Shown here: piece by piece, positions 29,592 through 39,961 of the stretch
How positions within the stretch are numbered: position 1 is the stretch's first letter
Layout of the letters: every line of letters starts with the position of its first letter
Source: Leishmania infantum JPCM5
Lineage: Eukaryota > Euglenozoa > Kinetoplastea > Trypanosomatida > Trypanosomatidae
Direction: 5' to 3'
Length of the DNA stretch: 64,000 bases
Assembly: GCF_000002875.2 (NCBI RefSeq)
Contig: NC_009420.2
Coordinates: 370,001 to 434,000, forward strand
The notes under the pieces: generated by a model
Told to the model about the DNA's origin: nothing
What the model saw: the letters and a program-made list of their open reading frames with translations, nothing else
The model's database searches: none
Program-made: the position numbers and the translations under genes

Positions 29592-31243
29592 TTCGGATGT
29601 TTGCTCGGTTCGTGTGCGTGGCCGCCATCGTGGCTGCCCTCGGGCTGCTCTCTCCAATCTCTGCCGACACTGCCCACCCCCATCACAGTCGATCACACAC
29701 TGTGACCATCGAGTCTGGCACACTTCCAGAAGCGAAGGCCTTTGCGCCACTGCGGCTTCGCGCTGGGGAATGGGTGTACAACTTCAACCCTGGAGAAGAG
29801 GCGTTCTTCTTCGAACCCGAAGATGCTGGAAATCGGCAGTGGCAGCAGTGGAAGGCGGACTTGCGTCTCTTGCAAGCGTATCAAGAGAAGCAGCGTCTGA
29901 GCAACTACCCCTCAGGTGGTGAGAAGACAGACACCCCAGACAAACCGGGGAACACTGAACGGCGCGAGCCAGGAGCATTGCCCATTGCCGAGTACTTCTC
30001 TGATCGAAACGTGCAACGGCGCTACGCCGAGAGACTGAAGGAGCAGTCGTTCCACAACCTCAGCGATGCGCAGGGGGCTGCTGATGCTCGCGCGCTGGTG
30101 GAAGGCGAAATAGCGGCTATGTGGCACCTCGTTCGGTCGGCCGGCTCAAGTGACAGCTTAAATGATCAGCAGTTCCTGGGCCTCGTGGAGCGGCACTTCT
30201 CCCACACGATCGCCAACACAAGTGCGGCGGCGGCCGCCGAAGCCACGACACCGTCATCGTTTCCGTTTGCACTCCTTCGCGTCCCTCTAGTGCTTGAAGC
30301 CGACGTGCTGCCGTTCATGGAGCGCGAGATGGCCCATGTGCGCGATCTGTGGAAGTCCCGTCGCGCGGGAGCGGCGACGCCAGCGGCATCGAGCGTGGAA
30401 GTAGAATCCCAGCTGCAGCGCCTCTCCTCCGCTGTCGAAAACAGTAAGACGGTGGGCACGGAGCTGGCGGCCCTGGTAGAACCTTTGGCAGATGCCGCGA
30501 TCGGTTGGGTGGCGTCGACTCTCACGACGACGCGCGAGGCTATTGTCGCGAACGACGAGTCGACGGAGGCTAAGCGATCGGAGCTGAAGCAGCTGCTCAA
30601 GATGCAGTCTAGACTCCGGAAGGTGAGACCGATACTGGAGAAACACCGCAAGGTGTACCAGAGTGTTCTGCAGCGGGGACAGCTGCCGAACGCCCAGGCG
30701 ACGCTCTTTGCGCTTCAACTCATAGCCAAGCAGCGCTTTGGCGACGATGTGTCTGGGCTTGTCGAGGCGGTCCCCCTTCTCAGCACCACCGCGCCTCTTA
30801 CCGGGCTACTGGAGCAGGAGTGGCGGGCGCACGTGCTAGCGCCGTATGGGATGTGCGTTCTTGTGACTGCAGCCTTTGTTTGGGTATGCGAAGAGATCAA
30901 GGAGCGGTTCATGACCCGGGTGCGGGCTCGCCGGCTTTGCATGCCTCTTGTCATGCCCGCGTCGGCATCGGGCTGCACGCGGCAGATGTTCATGCTCGTC
31001 TCATTCCTTGAGCTTGTAGTGCCCCCGCTTCTCCCGGTTATCGCGCTAGTTGTGCACCTGCGCGGGGCGCGGGTGTGGATGTGGGGTATGATCGCCTTGA
31101 TGCGTCCCAGTCAGCGCGCGGCGTGCCTTGCGTCTGTGACACTTTTAATGCTCTCGGCCTACCTAGTAGCCACAATGGTGCGACGTGTCTTTCAGATCAT
31201 CGATCCCTCCGTGTATCGCCGCCGCCTCGCCAAGAAAAAGTGA
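29585..31243 (+). CDS. hypothetical multi-span membrane protein with signal peptide
   Basis: Unrecognised 552-aa protein. Residues 1-27 form a signal peptide: MLIRMFARF, a hydrophobic run VAAIVAALGLL, then ISADT. About 390 residues of hydrophilic, mostly helical sequence should then lie in the lumen or outside. Three or four membrane helices cluster at the end, at about 420-435, 467-493, 496-506 and 511-532, followed by a basic tail RRRLAKKK on the cytosolic side. The tail does not fit a dilysine KKxx signal, because position -4 is alanine. There is no catalytic motif I can name. It follows another secretory protein, and a link between the two in ER or surface biology is possible but rests on position only. 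M5 is an alternative start. The short uORFs ahead suggest translational control. Confidence 0.88.
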   Translation: MLIRMFARFVCVAAIVAALGLLSPISADTAHPHHSRSHTVTIESGTLPEAKAFAPLRLRAGEWVYNFNPGEEAFFFEPEDAGNRQWQQWKADLRLLQAYQEKQRLSNYPSGGEKTDTPDKPGNTERREPGALPIAEYFSDRNVQRRYAERLKEQSFHNLSDAQGAADARALVEGEIAAMWHLVRSAGSSDSLNDQQFLGLVERHFSHTIANTSAAAAAEATTPSSFPFALLRVPLVLEADVLPFMEREMAHVRDLWKSRRAGAATPAASSVEVESQLQRLSSAVENSKTVGTELAALVEPLADAAIGWVASTLTTTREAIVANDESTEAKRSELKQLLKMQSRLRKVRPILEKHRKVYQSVLQRGQLPNAQATLFALQLIAKQRFGDDVSGLVEAVPLLSTTAPLTGLLEQEWRAHVLAPYGMCVLVTAAFVWVCEEIKERFMTRVRARRLCMPLVMPASASGCTRQMFMLVSFLELVVPPLLPVIALVVHLRGARVWMWGMIALMRPSQRAACLASVTLLMLSAYLVATMVRRVFQIIDPSVYRRRLAKKK

Positions 31244-32664
31244 ATCTGCCTCGCAGTCACCCTATATCGAAAAAGGACGGGCGTGCTTTCGCTTGTGCAT
31301 AGCTTGGTGTTTTCCGCCTCGTCGAAGTCGGAGAAAGGGCAGGAAGCGAGTTCTTCCGTGAGAAGGGTTCACTGGAGATGTGGTAGGCTTTGGTAGGCAT
31401 TCCGCCCTCTCCATACACGTTTTGGAGTATATGTGAACAGGGAGCGACGCTTGCACACCTGTGGAGGGCTGAGTGGCAGCAGTCTTCTTTCACAGGGCCT
31501 GCGCAAGGAAGTGGATGGTAATGCTGGGTGATGGACTGTCTCTTTGTTGCCAGCAAACCTGCCTGCGCATGGTGGTGTCGCGCGCTCCTCGCCGTCGTTT
31601 TTATAGCTTCTGTCGCGGGTGTTTTTATCACTCGGCCAACGCAACAAGGAAAACTATATATATATATATATGCAACGATACAGCACATCAGGTCGGTGGG
31701 GCGCTGCAGTGATGTTAGCTTCTGGTCGTTTCGGTCAAGGTGTTTTCGTGCGTATTTGCGCACATTTCTTGTGCGGCGCAGGGCCGTCCGTTTTTAGCGT
31801 CATTGCCCCCCCCCCTTTTTCCTGTCAGCATCGCTCTGCAATAAAAAACGGAAGAGAGAAAGTGTACACAGCCGCACAAGCGGAGGCGTCACACAGGTGA
31901 TAGACGGTGGAGTTCGCCATTTCGAAGCAACGACTCTGCGCACGAGCGTCCCCTTGACGTGCGCGCCACCATGTTGTTGGCGTTGCGCCTTCGTGTTTGT
32001 TGTTGTTTCGTTGCCCTTTCCCACGCCTACCGTGCCTTGTCCTCGTCCTCCTTTCCGTTGTGCTTTGTGTGTGTGTGTGAGTGGGTTGCTGGGAGAGTAC
32101 AACGGCGGTTTCGAAATATACAAAACGAAAACGAAGCGCGGCGTGAAAGACGAAGACCGATTCGTTGGAGAGTGACGTTCGTCTTTGTCGTGGCTCTCAT
32201 GGCTTGGCGCGTTGGTGGCCTTTCGTATTTTGTGAGCACGCCACTCGTCATAGGCCTGTGTGTGTGCGAGCGTGTGTGACTCCAACCCCATTACTGCCTC
32301 CCCCTCCTCCACCGCACGTCAACAGACAAATAATATATATATATATTATCTCGCATACTTCATCTCTCTTCTGCATACTTTTTCGTTTTCGTAACTTCTC
32401 TGTATTGCTGGCGAGACGCGCCAGTGGTGCCCGCGCACATCGGGTATGGTGCTGGATCTCTCTCCCCAGCCCTTTCGAACGCGCAGCGCGACATAATACC
32501 CTCCCGCCTTTCTCGTTTCAGCCCTCTTCTCGCCCTCGCACCGAACGAGGGGAGCCGTTCTTGTTTTCTGTTTCCTTACGGTTGGCCTTGCTTCTCGGGC
32601 ACGGATCCTTGTCTTCTACAGCGCACCACCGTTCTTTCCTTTGCAGTCATCAAGGGCGTCTTGA
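31244..32664 (+). other. 1.4 kb spacer
   Basis: No supportable gene. It contains TA microsatellites at 31655-31671 and 32333-32346, a C-run near 31806 and pyrimidine-rich sequence up to the acceptor at 32645-32646. Confidence 0.7.
32628..32646 (+). promoter_or_regulatory. probable trans-splice acceptor, short 5'UTR
   Basis: CGTTCTTTCCTTTGCAG ends at 32646. The ATG at 32665 follows after 18 nt without any intervening ATG. Confidence 0.6.
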
Positions 32665-35600
32665 ATGCGCCCACTGTGCTTTCGCGCTGTCGGCTCTCTC
32701 CACCCCTCGCAGCGCGCTGCTTCCCACCATGATACGGCGTCGTCCACTCGCTGCGCGTGGCGCTGCCTGAGCACGGCAACAGAAAATAGTCAAGAGAATG
32801 CGGCGGCAGACTGCACTCCGCCTCCGCTCGAGCAGGCCTTCGCATCACCACTACCGGGCCCGGTAGCCGCGCACTCGGTTTCGCTCTCCCCGATCGGCTC
32901 TGCCATTCTGTGCTCGCACCTCTCGCAGCGGCAGATGCGGCAACGGCAGCGCAGATGGGGTGCCCTATGGCGATATCGATGGGAGAGTCACTCGCCCCGC
33001 GCCATGCCGACCCCGCTATTGGTAACTTCGGCGTTGATCTCCGGCTCGCCGCGCACCTCCATATGCGCGCCGCACGCTGACGTGCCCGAAGACACTGGTG
33101 CGAAGACAGCCCCATGTGACGCAGAGAGAGGAAGCCTTGTGAACACGTCTTCTCCCTCGCACAGCAGAAGTCTTTCCATGGCATCGGCGGAGTGCGAAGC
33201 AAAGGAGGGTACGAGACCACGCGCCCACACAGGCTCCGCCGGTGCCGCCGCTGCCGCCGCTGCCGATTCTGTTGCCCTCAGTAGCACGCGCAACGCTGCC
33301 GCTGGCGCGTCGACTGTAGAGGACCCTCTCCTCTCGTTTCTAGACTCGCACGAGGAAGATGCGGCGTTGCTGCTCGCGATGTGGACGTCGCTGCATCGCA
33401 GCTGCGTTTTTGGCTCAACTCTGTCGGAGTCCTTGGTTCTTCAGGTGCGCTACTTTCTCCACTCCCTTCTTCGCCACCGCGCGATAGGGGCGGCCGTAAC
33501 TTTCTACTACCGGCTCATGGGCATCGGCGTGCAGCTGCGTCAAAGCGACCTCCTCCTGCTGTTTTCGAGCCTGACTTACGAGAACGCTGCGTCGACGGAA
33601 GAGGCCCAGCTGCGCAAGGCGGCAGAGACAGCAGCGATGGAAAGTCACCGAAAGATTTGGGCTCAACGACGCAGGCAGCTCCGCCTGTCCGCCGCGCGCA
33701 CTCGCACAGCGGACGCCCCGGGCCAAAGCCAGCGCGAGGGAGGTGGGGAGGGAAGAGACAAGGTATTGGCAGGTCAGACGGGCGTCCTGAGCGCGGGGGT
33801 GAAGAAGACTGGTGCGCCTGCGTTCTGTGAGGAGGGGCCGACGCGTGTGAATGCTACCGCCACGGAGAGCGTCCAGGAAACGGCTTCACATACACGCATA
33901 GTTAGAGCTACCCACATCGCGGAGGGCGGCAGCGTCGCCGTTTCCTCAGCGCCACGCTGGGCCCGCGGAGAAGTGGGCGACGAAGTGCACCCGCCGGGCT
34001 CCATCGCACGCCGCACGGCTTTCCACCAGCAGCCGGAGTGGGTCAAGAGGTGGATCCTCTACGAAGCCTCGATGGGGACACTGGACGATCTAGACGAAGT
34101 GGAGGACGCCAGCCGACCAAGCACACCGTCGACGAGCAGCTCCACGGACGCCTTGCTCAGCACCAGCGATGCGCAAGCGGACACCGCGGCGCAGCCGGAG
34201 CAGGTGATGCGGGGCATGGAGGTGGCAGCGATTGTGGAGCATCTGCACCTTCTCACTCTCGGAGCCATGCAGCGAGACCATCTGAGCGCAACCGAAGCAA
34301 ACATACCGCCGCCGTCGCCGCGGCGACCGCAGCGATGCACCTCGAAGCTGTCACGGTCGTGGTCGATTGAGCGGGCCTACTGGAAAGAGGCGCTAGATCT
34401 GGTTCGAAGCGCCTACTCCGCTGCACCACGGCACAGGGCTCTGAGCGAGTGCGGCGGCACCTTGTTTCCTAGGGCGGCAGAAGACCTGCTTCTTCCCACC
34501 GAGGTCGTTCTCGCTCTGCAGTCAATGCTTCGTGAAGTGCAGAGTTGGGAGGGCACACTTTCTCTTCTGCGGCTGAGCGTCCCGGAGGCGAAGCGTCGAG
34601 ATGCAGAGCCGCCCAGAGCGGTTGGTATGTCATCCGACTGCTTCCTGCGCGGGGCGGTCCTTTTCATGGCTTTGGCCGCCCCTGCGCAGCCATGGAAGAC
34701 ACAGGCGAAGGTTGAAGCATGGATGCATCGCGTAATGCTGCCTCGACTCGCGCGCGACGCGAGGGCGCAAACGGAAGCTACCTCTACTGCTACTGCCGCA
34801 ACAGCAGCTCTTCATGCGCTGTGGCTCAGCCACCTCTGCAGCGTAAAGGCGTCACGGCCGGACGAGTTTGTTGCACTCGGTGAAGAGGCGGCGGCTTACC
34901 TTACTTCTCCCTCCGTGCAACGGGCAATTCACGGCGACCTCACGCTGATGATGGAGGAGATATGCGTGAGCACCGAACGAGCCGTTGACGCCCTGCATCA
35001 AACGGCGCAGCGGGCCGTACAGCACCGTCGCGCCTCAGAGGTGCTCGCCAAATCCATTCGCACCGGTGCCTACAGGGTGGAGAACGGCAAAGGCAAGCAC
35101 GAACTCGGCAGAGACCCTGAGAACGATCACATGACCGATCCGTTGTCAATGACTTCGGTGGCCGCGCCGCCAACTGTCATGGATGGAATGAGGTGCTCCC
35201 TCTTGAGTGATTATGCCACGAAGTCACCGTTGTCTCCGTCGGCGTTGCTGTCAAGCGACTCGGTGGACGCGTTTGCCCTGTGCTGCGCAGCCGTCAAGGA
35301 GACGGTCTGGCTGCGGTTCACGACGGCGGCCTCGACAAGCCCTGCTGCTGTGGCGGTCGAGGTGCTGCAGTTTTTGGAGCAGAATGTGCACGGTCCTTCA
35401 GGACTCCTCAACGTGTTCCAGCTGCTGTACGGCTCATCTGCCTCGCGGATGGCGCGCAACGGAAAAGGGTCGACACTAACGCCGACGGAAAACACACCAG
35501 CGGCACCGGAGTGTGCGTACGTGTCGTGCGTTCTGGCGATTACTCTCTTGCAACTCGTGCAGCTTCTATGCTCACCACCGGGCCAGCAGCAGCGCCGCTA

Positions 35601-37692
35601 CGGCTGCCACATGTGGAGCGGCGCCGAGCTGGTTCTTCTCGCCGAACACGCGGCGAAGGTGCTGGAGAGGATTGCCGCGGCGCAAGTGCAGCAGGCGCCA
35701 TGGCGGTGGGCAGTCGAGGAGCGTCTGAAGGAGCTCGCCACTGTGACGGCGAGAACGGTGCGCCTTGTCGTGCGCCAGCTTGACATTCATCACATGAATG
35801 AGAAGGTCATGTTTGGTGCCGTGGCTGACCAGGATGTGGAACTCTTCGCCCTTCTTGCCCGGGTGCTCAACACGTCATCAGAGTTGATGGTGGCGTCGTG
35901 CGCTAGTGATGCTTCGCGGGTCTCGTCATATTCGCCGGTGTGGCGGATTTTGACGTCCACGTGCTCTCCCCGGATCCTGCAAGGGGTACATCTGTGCTTC
36001 CGCAGCTCTAGCGCGCTGGGAAAGCGAGTGCGATATCGACTTTGCCGCCGTGATGCCGACAACCTGGAGCACTGGATTCAGCCGCCGCGATCGCGTCAGC
36101 GCACCTCCGCCTGCCTGCGTGGTGCTGGCGGTGCGGCGCTATTGTCGTCGAAGCGGTCGGTGAAGGCGATAGACGCGGGCGGTGCTGCCGCGGTGGGGCG
36201 CTACACAGGCAGGGACTTCCCTCTCATGCTCAGCCTCCGCGACTCGGTCTACAAGATCATGAGCCGTGAGCGCACGAGCGCCGGTGTCGGGCGAGCGCTG
36301 CAGCGGCTGGCAGCTGCGACGGCGAACTGGAAAGCGAGCTTGCTTCTGTGCGAACTCGTTACAAAGGATGTCTCTCTCGCCCGTGGCACGTGTACTGTGG
36401 ACTTCTTTGCCACAGCTCTGGATCGCATGGCGCAGGATGTGGCGAGGTCGAGCGCCGCCGCACAAGCAGAGGCGAGAACGCCGCGATCGCAGGGAAATGA
36501 TGTTGTGCCGTCTCGCAAGAGGTGCGGTACGCTGGCCGCCCCACGGGCGTCGGGGCCACCCAACTTGTGGCTGAGTGCGATCGATGTGTTCTGGAGCGCC
36601 GTCGATCACGTTGGCCAGGCCGAAGCCGCTGCGGCGCAGGACTCTGACTCCTCAGCTCTCGCAAACTCCGCCAGAACGCCGGCGTCGAACCCGGTGAGCG
36701 TGGAGGCGCAGGAGCGTGCTGTACTGGCGCGGCTTCTGCTTCCGCTTCTCCGCTTTAGCCGCGCCGTGAATCAGAGGGAGGTTGGCCGACAGTGGCGTCG
36801 CACATGGGCCGCCATGTACGCCACGCAGGAGAAGAAGAACCCGCAGTGGCGCCAGCAGAACATCGAAGCACTATCCGTGCTAGGTGACGCAGCGGCGCTG
36901 ACCCACTGCGTTGCGGACTACCACATCTGTGGCAGCGAGGCGTTGCTGTGCTCGGTGGCCGTTCGGCACGGTGACTGGCACGCCGCGCTGGTGACTGTCT
37001 TCCAGACATACGGCGCTGTCGAGGAGCGTCACGCGACGGGGACGCCGTACTCACTCGTCGTAGCCCGCACTATTCTGACGCTCCTGGCGAAGTCACCGAT
37101 GAATCTCAGCAACACGGCTATGCGATTGCGAACTGTTCAGCGCGAGACCTGGGACGAGGAATGCAGTCTCGCGGTGGTCCGGCTACTATTACGTGGTCGC
37201 CGATGGCGCCTGGCGATAGCCCACGTTGACGAGGCGCTGGGGCTTCCAGACATGCAGCGGGTCAGAGCGCTGGTGCTTGTGGACCCTGCCGGTTGTTTGC
37301 GGCAGGGGGCATCCCCTTCCGCGCCCACCGCGGCAACGCTGGTGCGGTATGCCCAGCTACTTACGGCAGTGTTGCGGGCGACGGCGATCGGCGGCGATAG
37401 TGAGCGCGCGCCAGCGTACTACGACGCGTTCAAGGCGCTGGTGCGTTACGTCTTTGGTGAGGTGGTGGACATAGACACTCTTCATACGGCGGAGGACACC
37501 TGGCAGAGGGGCGACGATGCGCTGGACGCCGCGCTGGACATGACTCATTTCACGGAAAGGGAAGAAAAGCACGCGTCGGGTTCGGAGGACCAAGTGCACG
37601 AGGCAGTGCGAGAGCTGGCCCCACGCGCGCGCATCCTGTTCTTCCGCGCTATGACAAAGAAGATGCTTGCTTCTCATGCGGGCAAGGGGTGA
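32665..37692 (+). CDS. large, probably mitochondrial helical-repeat protein
   Basis: 1675 aa, function unknown. The N-terminus (MRPLCFRAVGSLHPSQRAAS, then RCAWRCLSTATEN) is rich in R, S and A without acids, like a mitochondrial presequence. Residues 50-240 and several inserts (about 345-560) are low-complexity Ser/Thr/Ala-rich and probably disordered. The helical parts contain PPR/TPR-like helix pairs, for example AAVTFYYRLMGIGVQL near 275 and DWHAALVTVFQTYG near 1437, then RRWRLAIAHVDEAL. Large mitochondrial PPR and solenoid proteins are common in kinetoplastids, where they serve mitoribosomes and RNA processing. I infer such a role, but the repeats are too degenerate to count by eye. A strong-context ATG at 32730 is out of frame and opens only 13 codons, so the ATG at 32665 is favoured. 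Confidence 0.85.
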   Translation: MRPLCFRAVGSLHPSQRAASHHDTASSTRCAWRCLSTATENSQENAAADCTPPPLEQAFASPLPGPVAAHSVSLSPIGSAILCSHLSQRQMRQRQRRWGALWRYRWESHSPRAMPTPLLVTSALISGSPRTSICAPHADVPEDTGAKTAPCDAERGSLVNTSSPSHSRSLSMASAECEAKEGTRPRAHTGSAGAAAAAAADSVALSSTRNAAAGASTVEDPLLSFLDSHEEDAALLLAMWTSLHRSCVFGSTLSESLVLQVRYFLHSLLRHRAIGAAVTFYYRLMGIGVQLRQSDLLLLFSSLTYENAASTEEAQLRKAAETAAMESHRKIWAQRRRQLRLSAARTRTADAPGQSQREGGGEGRDKVLAGQTGVLSAGVKKTGAPAFCEEGPTRVNATATESVQETASHTRIVRATHIAEGGSVAVSSAPRWARGEVGDEVHPPGSIARRTAFHQQPEWVKRWILYEASMGTLDDLDEVEDASRPSTPSTSSSTDALLSTSDAQADTAAQPEQVMRGMEVAAIVEHLHLLTLGAMQRDHLSATEANIPPPSPRRPQRCTSKLSRSWSIERAYWKEALDLVRSAYSAAPRHRALSECGGTLFPRAAEDLLLPTEVVLALQSMLREVQSWEGTLSLLRLSVPEAKRRDAEPPRAVGMSSDCFLRGAVLFMALAAPAQPWKTQAKVEAWMHRVMLPRLARDARAQTEATSTATAATAALHALWLSHLCSVKASRPDEFVALGEEAAAYLTSPSVQRAIHGDLTLMMEEICVSTERAVDALHQTAQRAVQHRRASEVLAKSIRTGAYRVENGKGKHELGRDPENDHMTDPLSMTSVAAPPTVMDGMRCSLLSDYATKSPLSPSALLSSDSVDAFALCCAAVKETVWLRFTTAASTSPAAVAVEVLQFLEQNVHGPSGLLNVFQLLYGSSASRMARNGKGSTLTPTENTPAAPECAYVSCVLAITLLQLVQLLCSPPGQQQRRYGCHMWSGAELVLLAEHAAKVLERIAAAQVQQAPWRWAVEERLKELATVTARTVRLVVRQLDIHHMNEKVMFGAVADQDVELFALLARVLNTSSELMVASCASDASRVSSYSPVWRILTSTCSPRILQGVHLCFRSSSALGKRVRYRLCRRDADNLEHWIQPPRSRQRTSACLRGAGGAALLSSKRSVKAIDAGGAAAVGRYTGRDFPLMLSLRDSVYKIMSRERTSAGVGRALQRLAAATANWKASLLLCELVTKDVSLARGTCTVDFFATALDRMAQDVARSSAAAQAEARTPRSQGNDVVPSRKRCGTLAAPRASGPPNLWLSAIDVFWSAVDHVGQAEAAAAQDSDSSALANSARTPASNPVSVEAQERAVLARLLLPLLRFSRAVNQREVGRQWRRTWAAMYATQEKKNPQWRQQNIEALSVLGDAAALTHCVADYHICGSEALLCSVAVRHGDWHAALVTVFQTYGAVEERHATGTPYSLVVARTILTLLAKSPMNLSNTAMRLRTVQRETWDEECSLAVVRLLLRGRRWRLAIAHVDEALGLPDMQRVRALVLVDPAGCLRQGASPSAPTAATLVRYAQLLTAVLRATAIGGDSERAPAYYDAFKALVRYVFGEVVDIDTLHTAEDTWQRGDDALDAALDMTHFTEREEKHASGSEDQVHEAVRELAPRARILFFRAMTKKMLASHAGKG

Positions 37693-37729
37693 CAAGAGGC
37701 ACCGCCCTTAGTGCTGGAGAGGGAGGAGG

Positions 37730-38310
37730 ACATCGACCCGACCGGCGTCGGCAACGTGCACCCTGCGAAACCTGCGCGTATGGATTGTTCGACTCAGGCC
37801 TCTTACATGGTGCCCTTCACGTTGACGCACCATCCGCGATGGACCTTGATAACGAGGAGAAAAGGGGGACACCTCAGCTTGCGTGGCATGTCAGGGCCCA
37901 GTAGCCCTACACTCTGTGAGGGGAACCCAGGCAGAGCCTCTCTCCCCCTCCTCCCTTATCCCCTGCCAAATGCCGAGCCACCTATGGTGGTGACGGGGTC
38001 AAACAACCTACGACATAGAGGACCTCAGAGCAATGTGTTGCTGCGCATGCCGGCATTCACATCCTGGTCGTCGTTTCGTCGGAGCGACCCGCGGCCGTGA
38101 TCATGTCTGTGCCATCCATTGGATTCGGCGAAGGTTTAAGGCGACTTGGACGTTCCTTGCCCCCCGGCCCTCAGGGCCTACTGGTGTGGCACCGGAGCCC
38201 CTCCGGGGAGTCGCGGGATGCACCACGTGGCGACCGACATGATGTGAGAGTGGCTGTGAGGGTGGGCGGGGGGGGAGGGCGACCTGCGGCGAGCGGATGT
38301 GGTGGGTAGA
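37730..38310 (+). mobile_element. candidate degenerate SIDER-type sequence
   Basis: A stretch of about 580 bp in a 3'UTR position with a composition unlike the surrounding spacers. It ends in G-rich sequence and includes motifs of SIDER style. Size and position fit SIDER2 elements of Leishmania. No alignment is possible here. Confidence 0.3.
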
Positions 38311-38780
38311 CCGCGTGGCAGAGGCCGTTCTGAGACGACCCTGTCGGCCGTATGGCTGCAACGCGGGTCTAGGGCCGCTTTTTGCGTCACGCGGTGTATG
38401 TGGGTGTGTGGGGAGGGGGGGGGCGATGCTGCGGGGAGGGGTACAGCGGAGCTGGACTCGCGCTCTACGGCAGAGAAGGGGTATACAGAAGGGAAATGAG
38501 AAAGCTTCCTGGGTGGGTGAGTACGGTAGGTGAGCCCACGAAGCGCGTACGTGATACCTTGCGTGTGTGTTTGTCGTGTACGTGCGTGGGCGTAAACGTG
38601 TATAATGGTGCCCATCACAAAACCGACGGCTAAGAGAAAAGAGAGAAGGCGGCAAACAAGCAAACTTACACAGCCTCAAGTGCGCTCGGCTGGCATGGCA
38701 AGCGTCATCAGAAAATAGACACGGCATCCTTGTGCGCGTGGCACCGCCGTTCCAGAGGAGGGAAAACAGTCGCCGGGACG

Positions 38781-38800
38781 ACACACACACACACACACAC
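38781..38800 (+). repeat. (AC)10 microsatellite
   Basis: Perfect dinucleotide repeat in the spacer, potentially polymorphic between strains. Confidence 0.95.
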
Positions 38801-39100
38801 CTCCCACACCCACACAGAAAAGCGCATGGGAAAGCACTTGCACACCCAGGCACCCGCCACTTCTCTTGGACGGGAGGCCTTGCCCTCCAGGACTTTCCGC
38901 GTACGCGGACGGAAAAAGGGAGGCATGCGGTGTTGCGCGTTGGCCTGCTGCATCTTCCTCTGTGAGATGAGGTGCATGTGGCGAAGAAGAGTATCAGCTT
39001 TGTTGGTGTAATGGCGCTCTCCTCTTCTCCTGCTTTTTCATGTTGTGCTTGACGGCAACGTTAGAAACTTACGCTGCGTCTGTCTCGCTTTTATCCTCCG

Positions 39101-39961
39101 ATGGCGCAGTGTCTCACGTGGCAGGTTCTCGACCAGCGGCAGACCGGCGAGTGTCTCGACGCCGTGGACCTTGAGGCGCTGCGAGCTGTCATCAAGCGCA
39201 TCGACGACGATCACGGTGGGGCGCTGCTACACTCGAGTGAGCGAACTGCGACGCAGGTGAATGTGCTGCTCGACCTCTACGGCCACCTCGTCTTGTTTGC
39301 CAAGGCGTCGCAGTTTTCCCCGTTCAAGACAAGCACGCTCTTTGGCATCGTGCATCGTGTGCACGAGGCGAGCATCGCAGATCGCCTTTCCCGCTTTCAC
39401 TCGTACGACCTCCTCCGCGAGCTCGTGGTGCGGCACAGCGTGCACCGCCCGCCATACTCGACGATGGTGTTTAACGTGCGAGAAGTGCAGGATATCGACA
39501 CGTACATGATGAGTACCTACTACCGCCACTACAAAATGTACGTGTACTGCTTTGTGCCACGCGAAGTGGCCAGCCTTCGGACAGTCATGCTCAACGACAC
39601 CGCCGAGGCACCGCCAGTCCAACTCCCGCCTCTGTCCGCTGCCATCAGAGAGGATGCATGGAAGGAAAAGATGCAGGAGAAGGTGCGCACGCTCGAGGAG
39701 GCAGAGATGGAGGAGCAGGTGATCGTCTCAGATGCGGTGTCGGAGGCGCAGAGGAACGCGGCCACGCTTGACAATTCCAGATTTATGGCCGGCGTTCGCG
39801 CGCAGCTCGAGGCGATTCGCGACGCCGTGTCGACAAAGTCCAGCGAACGACTAGACCTCATCGAGGAGAAACTCACGGCAATTGAGGCGAAGGTGAATGA
39901 GGCGCAAAGTAGCGGCAGTCGTAGTCGTCAGGGCTCCAGAGGGTCGTCGAAGAGGAAGTGA
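39101..39961 (+). CDS. CFAP119/CCDC189-like flagellar C1a-32 family protein
   Basis: A 286-aa protein with a CLAMP domain (flagellar C1a complex subunit C1a-32 family). In green algae this subunit belongs to the C1a projection of the central-pair apparatus and affects beat control. The visible match runs over residues 47-155: VNVLLDLYGHLVLFAK, FSPFKTSTLFGIVHRVHE, then LVVRHSVHRPPYS and MSTYYRHYKMYVYCFVP, which follow the animal CCDC189 pattern closely. Residues 185-265 form a charged coiled coil, and the C-terminus is Ser/Arg/Lys-rich. There is no membrane span. The ATG at 39101 follows a likely splice acceptor at 39064. With dynein and IFT122 in the window, it is the third flagellar gene, though co-transcription alone does not imply co-function in this group. 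Confidence 0.85.
   Translation: MAQCLTWQVLDQRQTGECLDAVDLEALRAVIKRIDDDHGGALLHSSERTATQVNVLLDLYGHLVLFAKASQFSPFKTSTLFGIVHRVHEASIADRLSRFHSYDLLRELVVRHSVHRPPYSTMVFNVREVQDIDTYMMSTYYRHYKMYVYCFVPREVASLRTVMLNDTAEAPPVQLPPLSAAIREDAWKEKMQEKVRTLEEAEMEEQVIVSDAVSEAQRNAATLDNSRFMAGVRAQLEAIRDAVSTKSSERLDLIEEKLTAIEAKVNEAQSSGSRSRQGSRGSSKRK

Larger units (their letters stand above)
37693..39100 (+). other. 1.4 kb spacer with possible retroposon remnant
   Basis: 37730-38310 is GC-balanced, non-coding sequence that breaks from the usual pyrimidine-rich UTR and has SIDER-like motif style (GGGATGCACCACGTGGCG near 38214). 38781-38800 is an (AC)10 microsatellite. 39005-39064 is a pyrimidine tract ending in TTAG, a likely acceptor 36 nt before the next ATG. 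No gene is supported. Confidence 0.55.
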
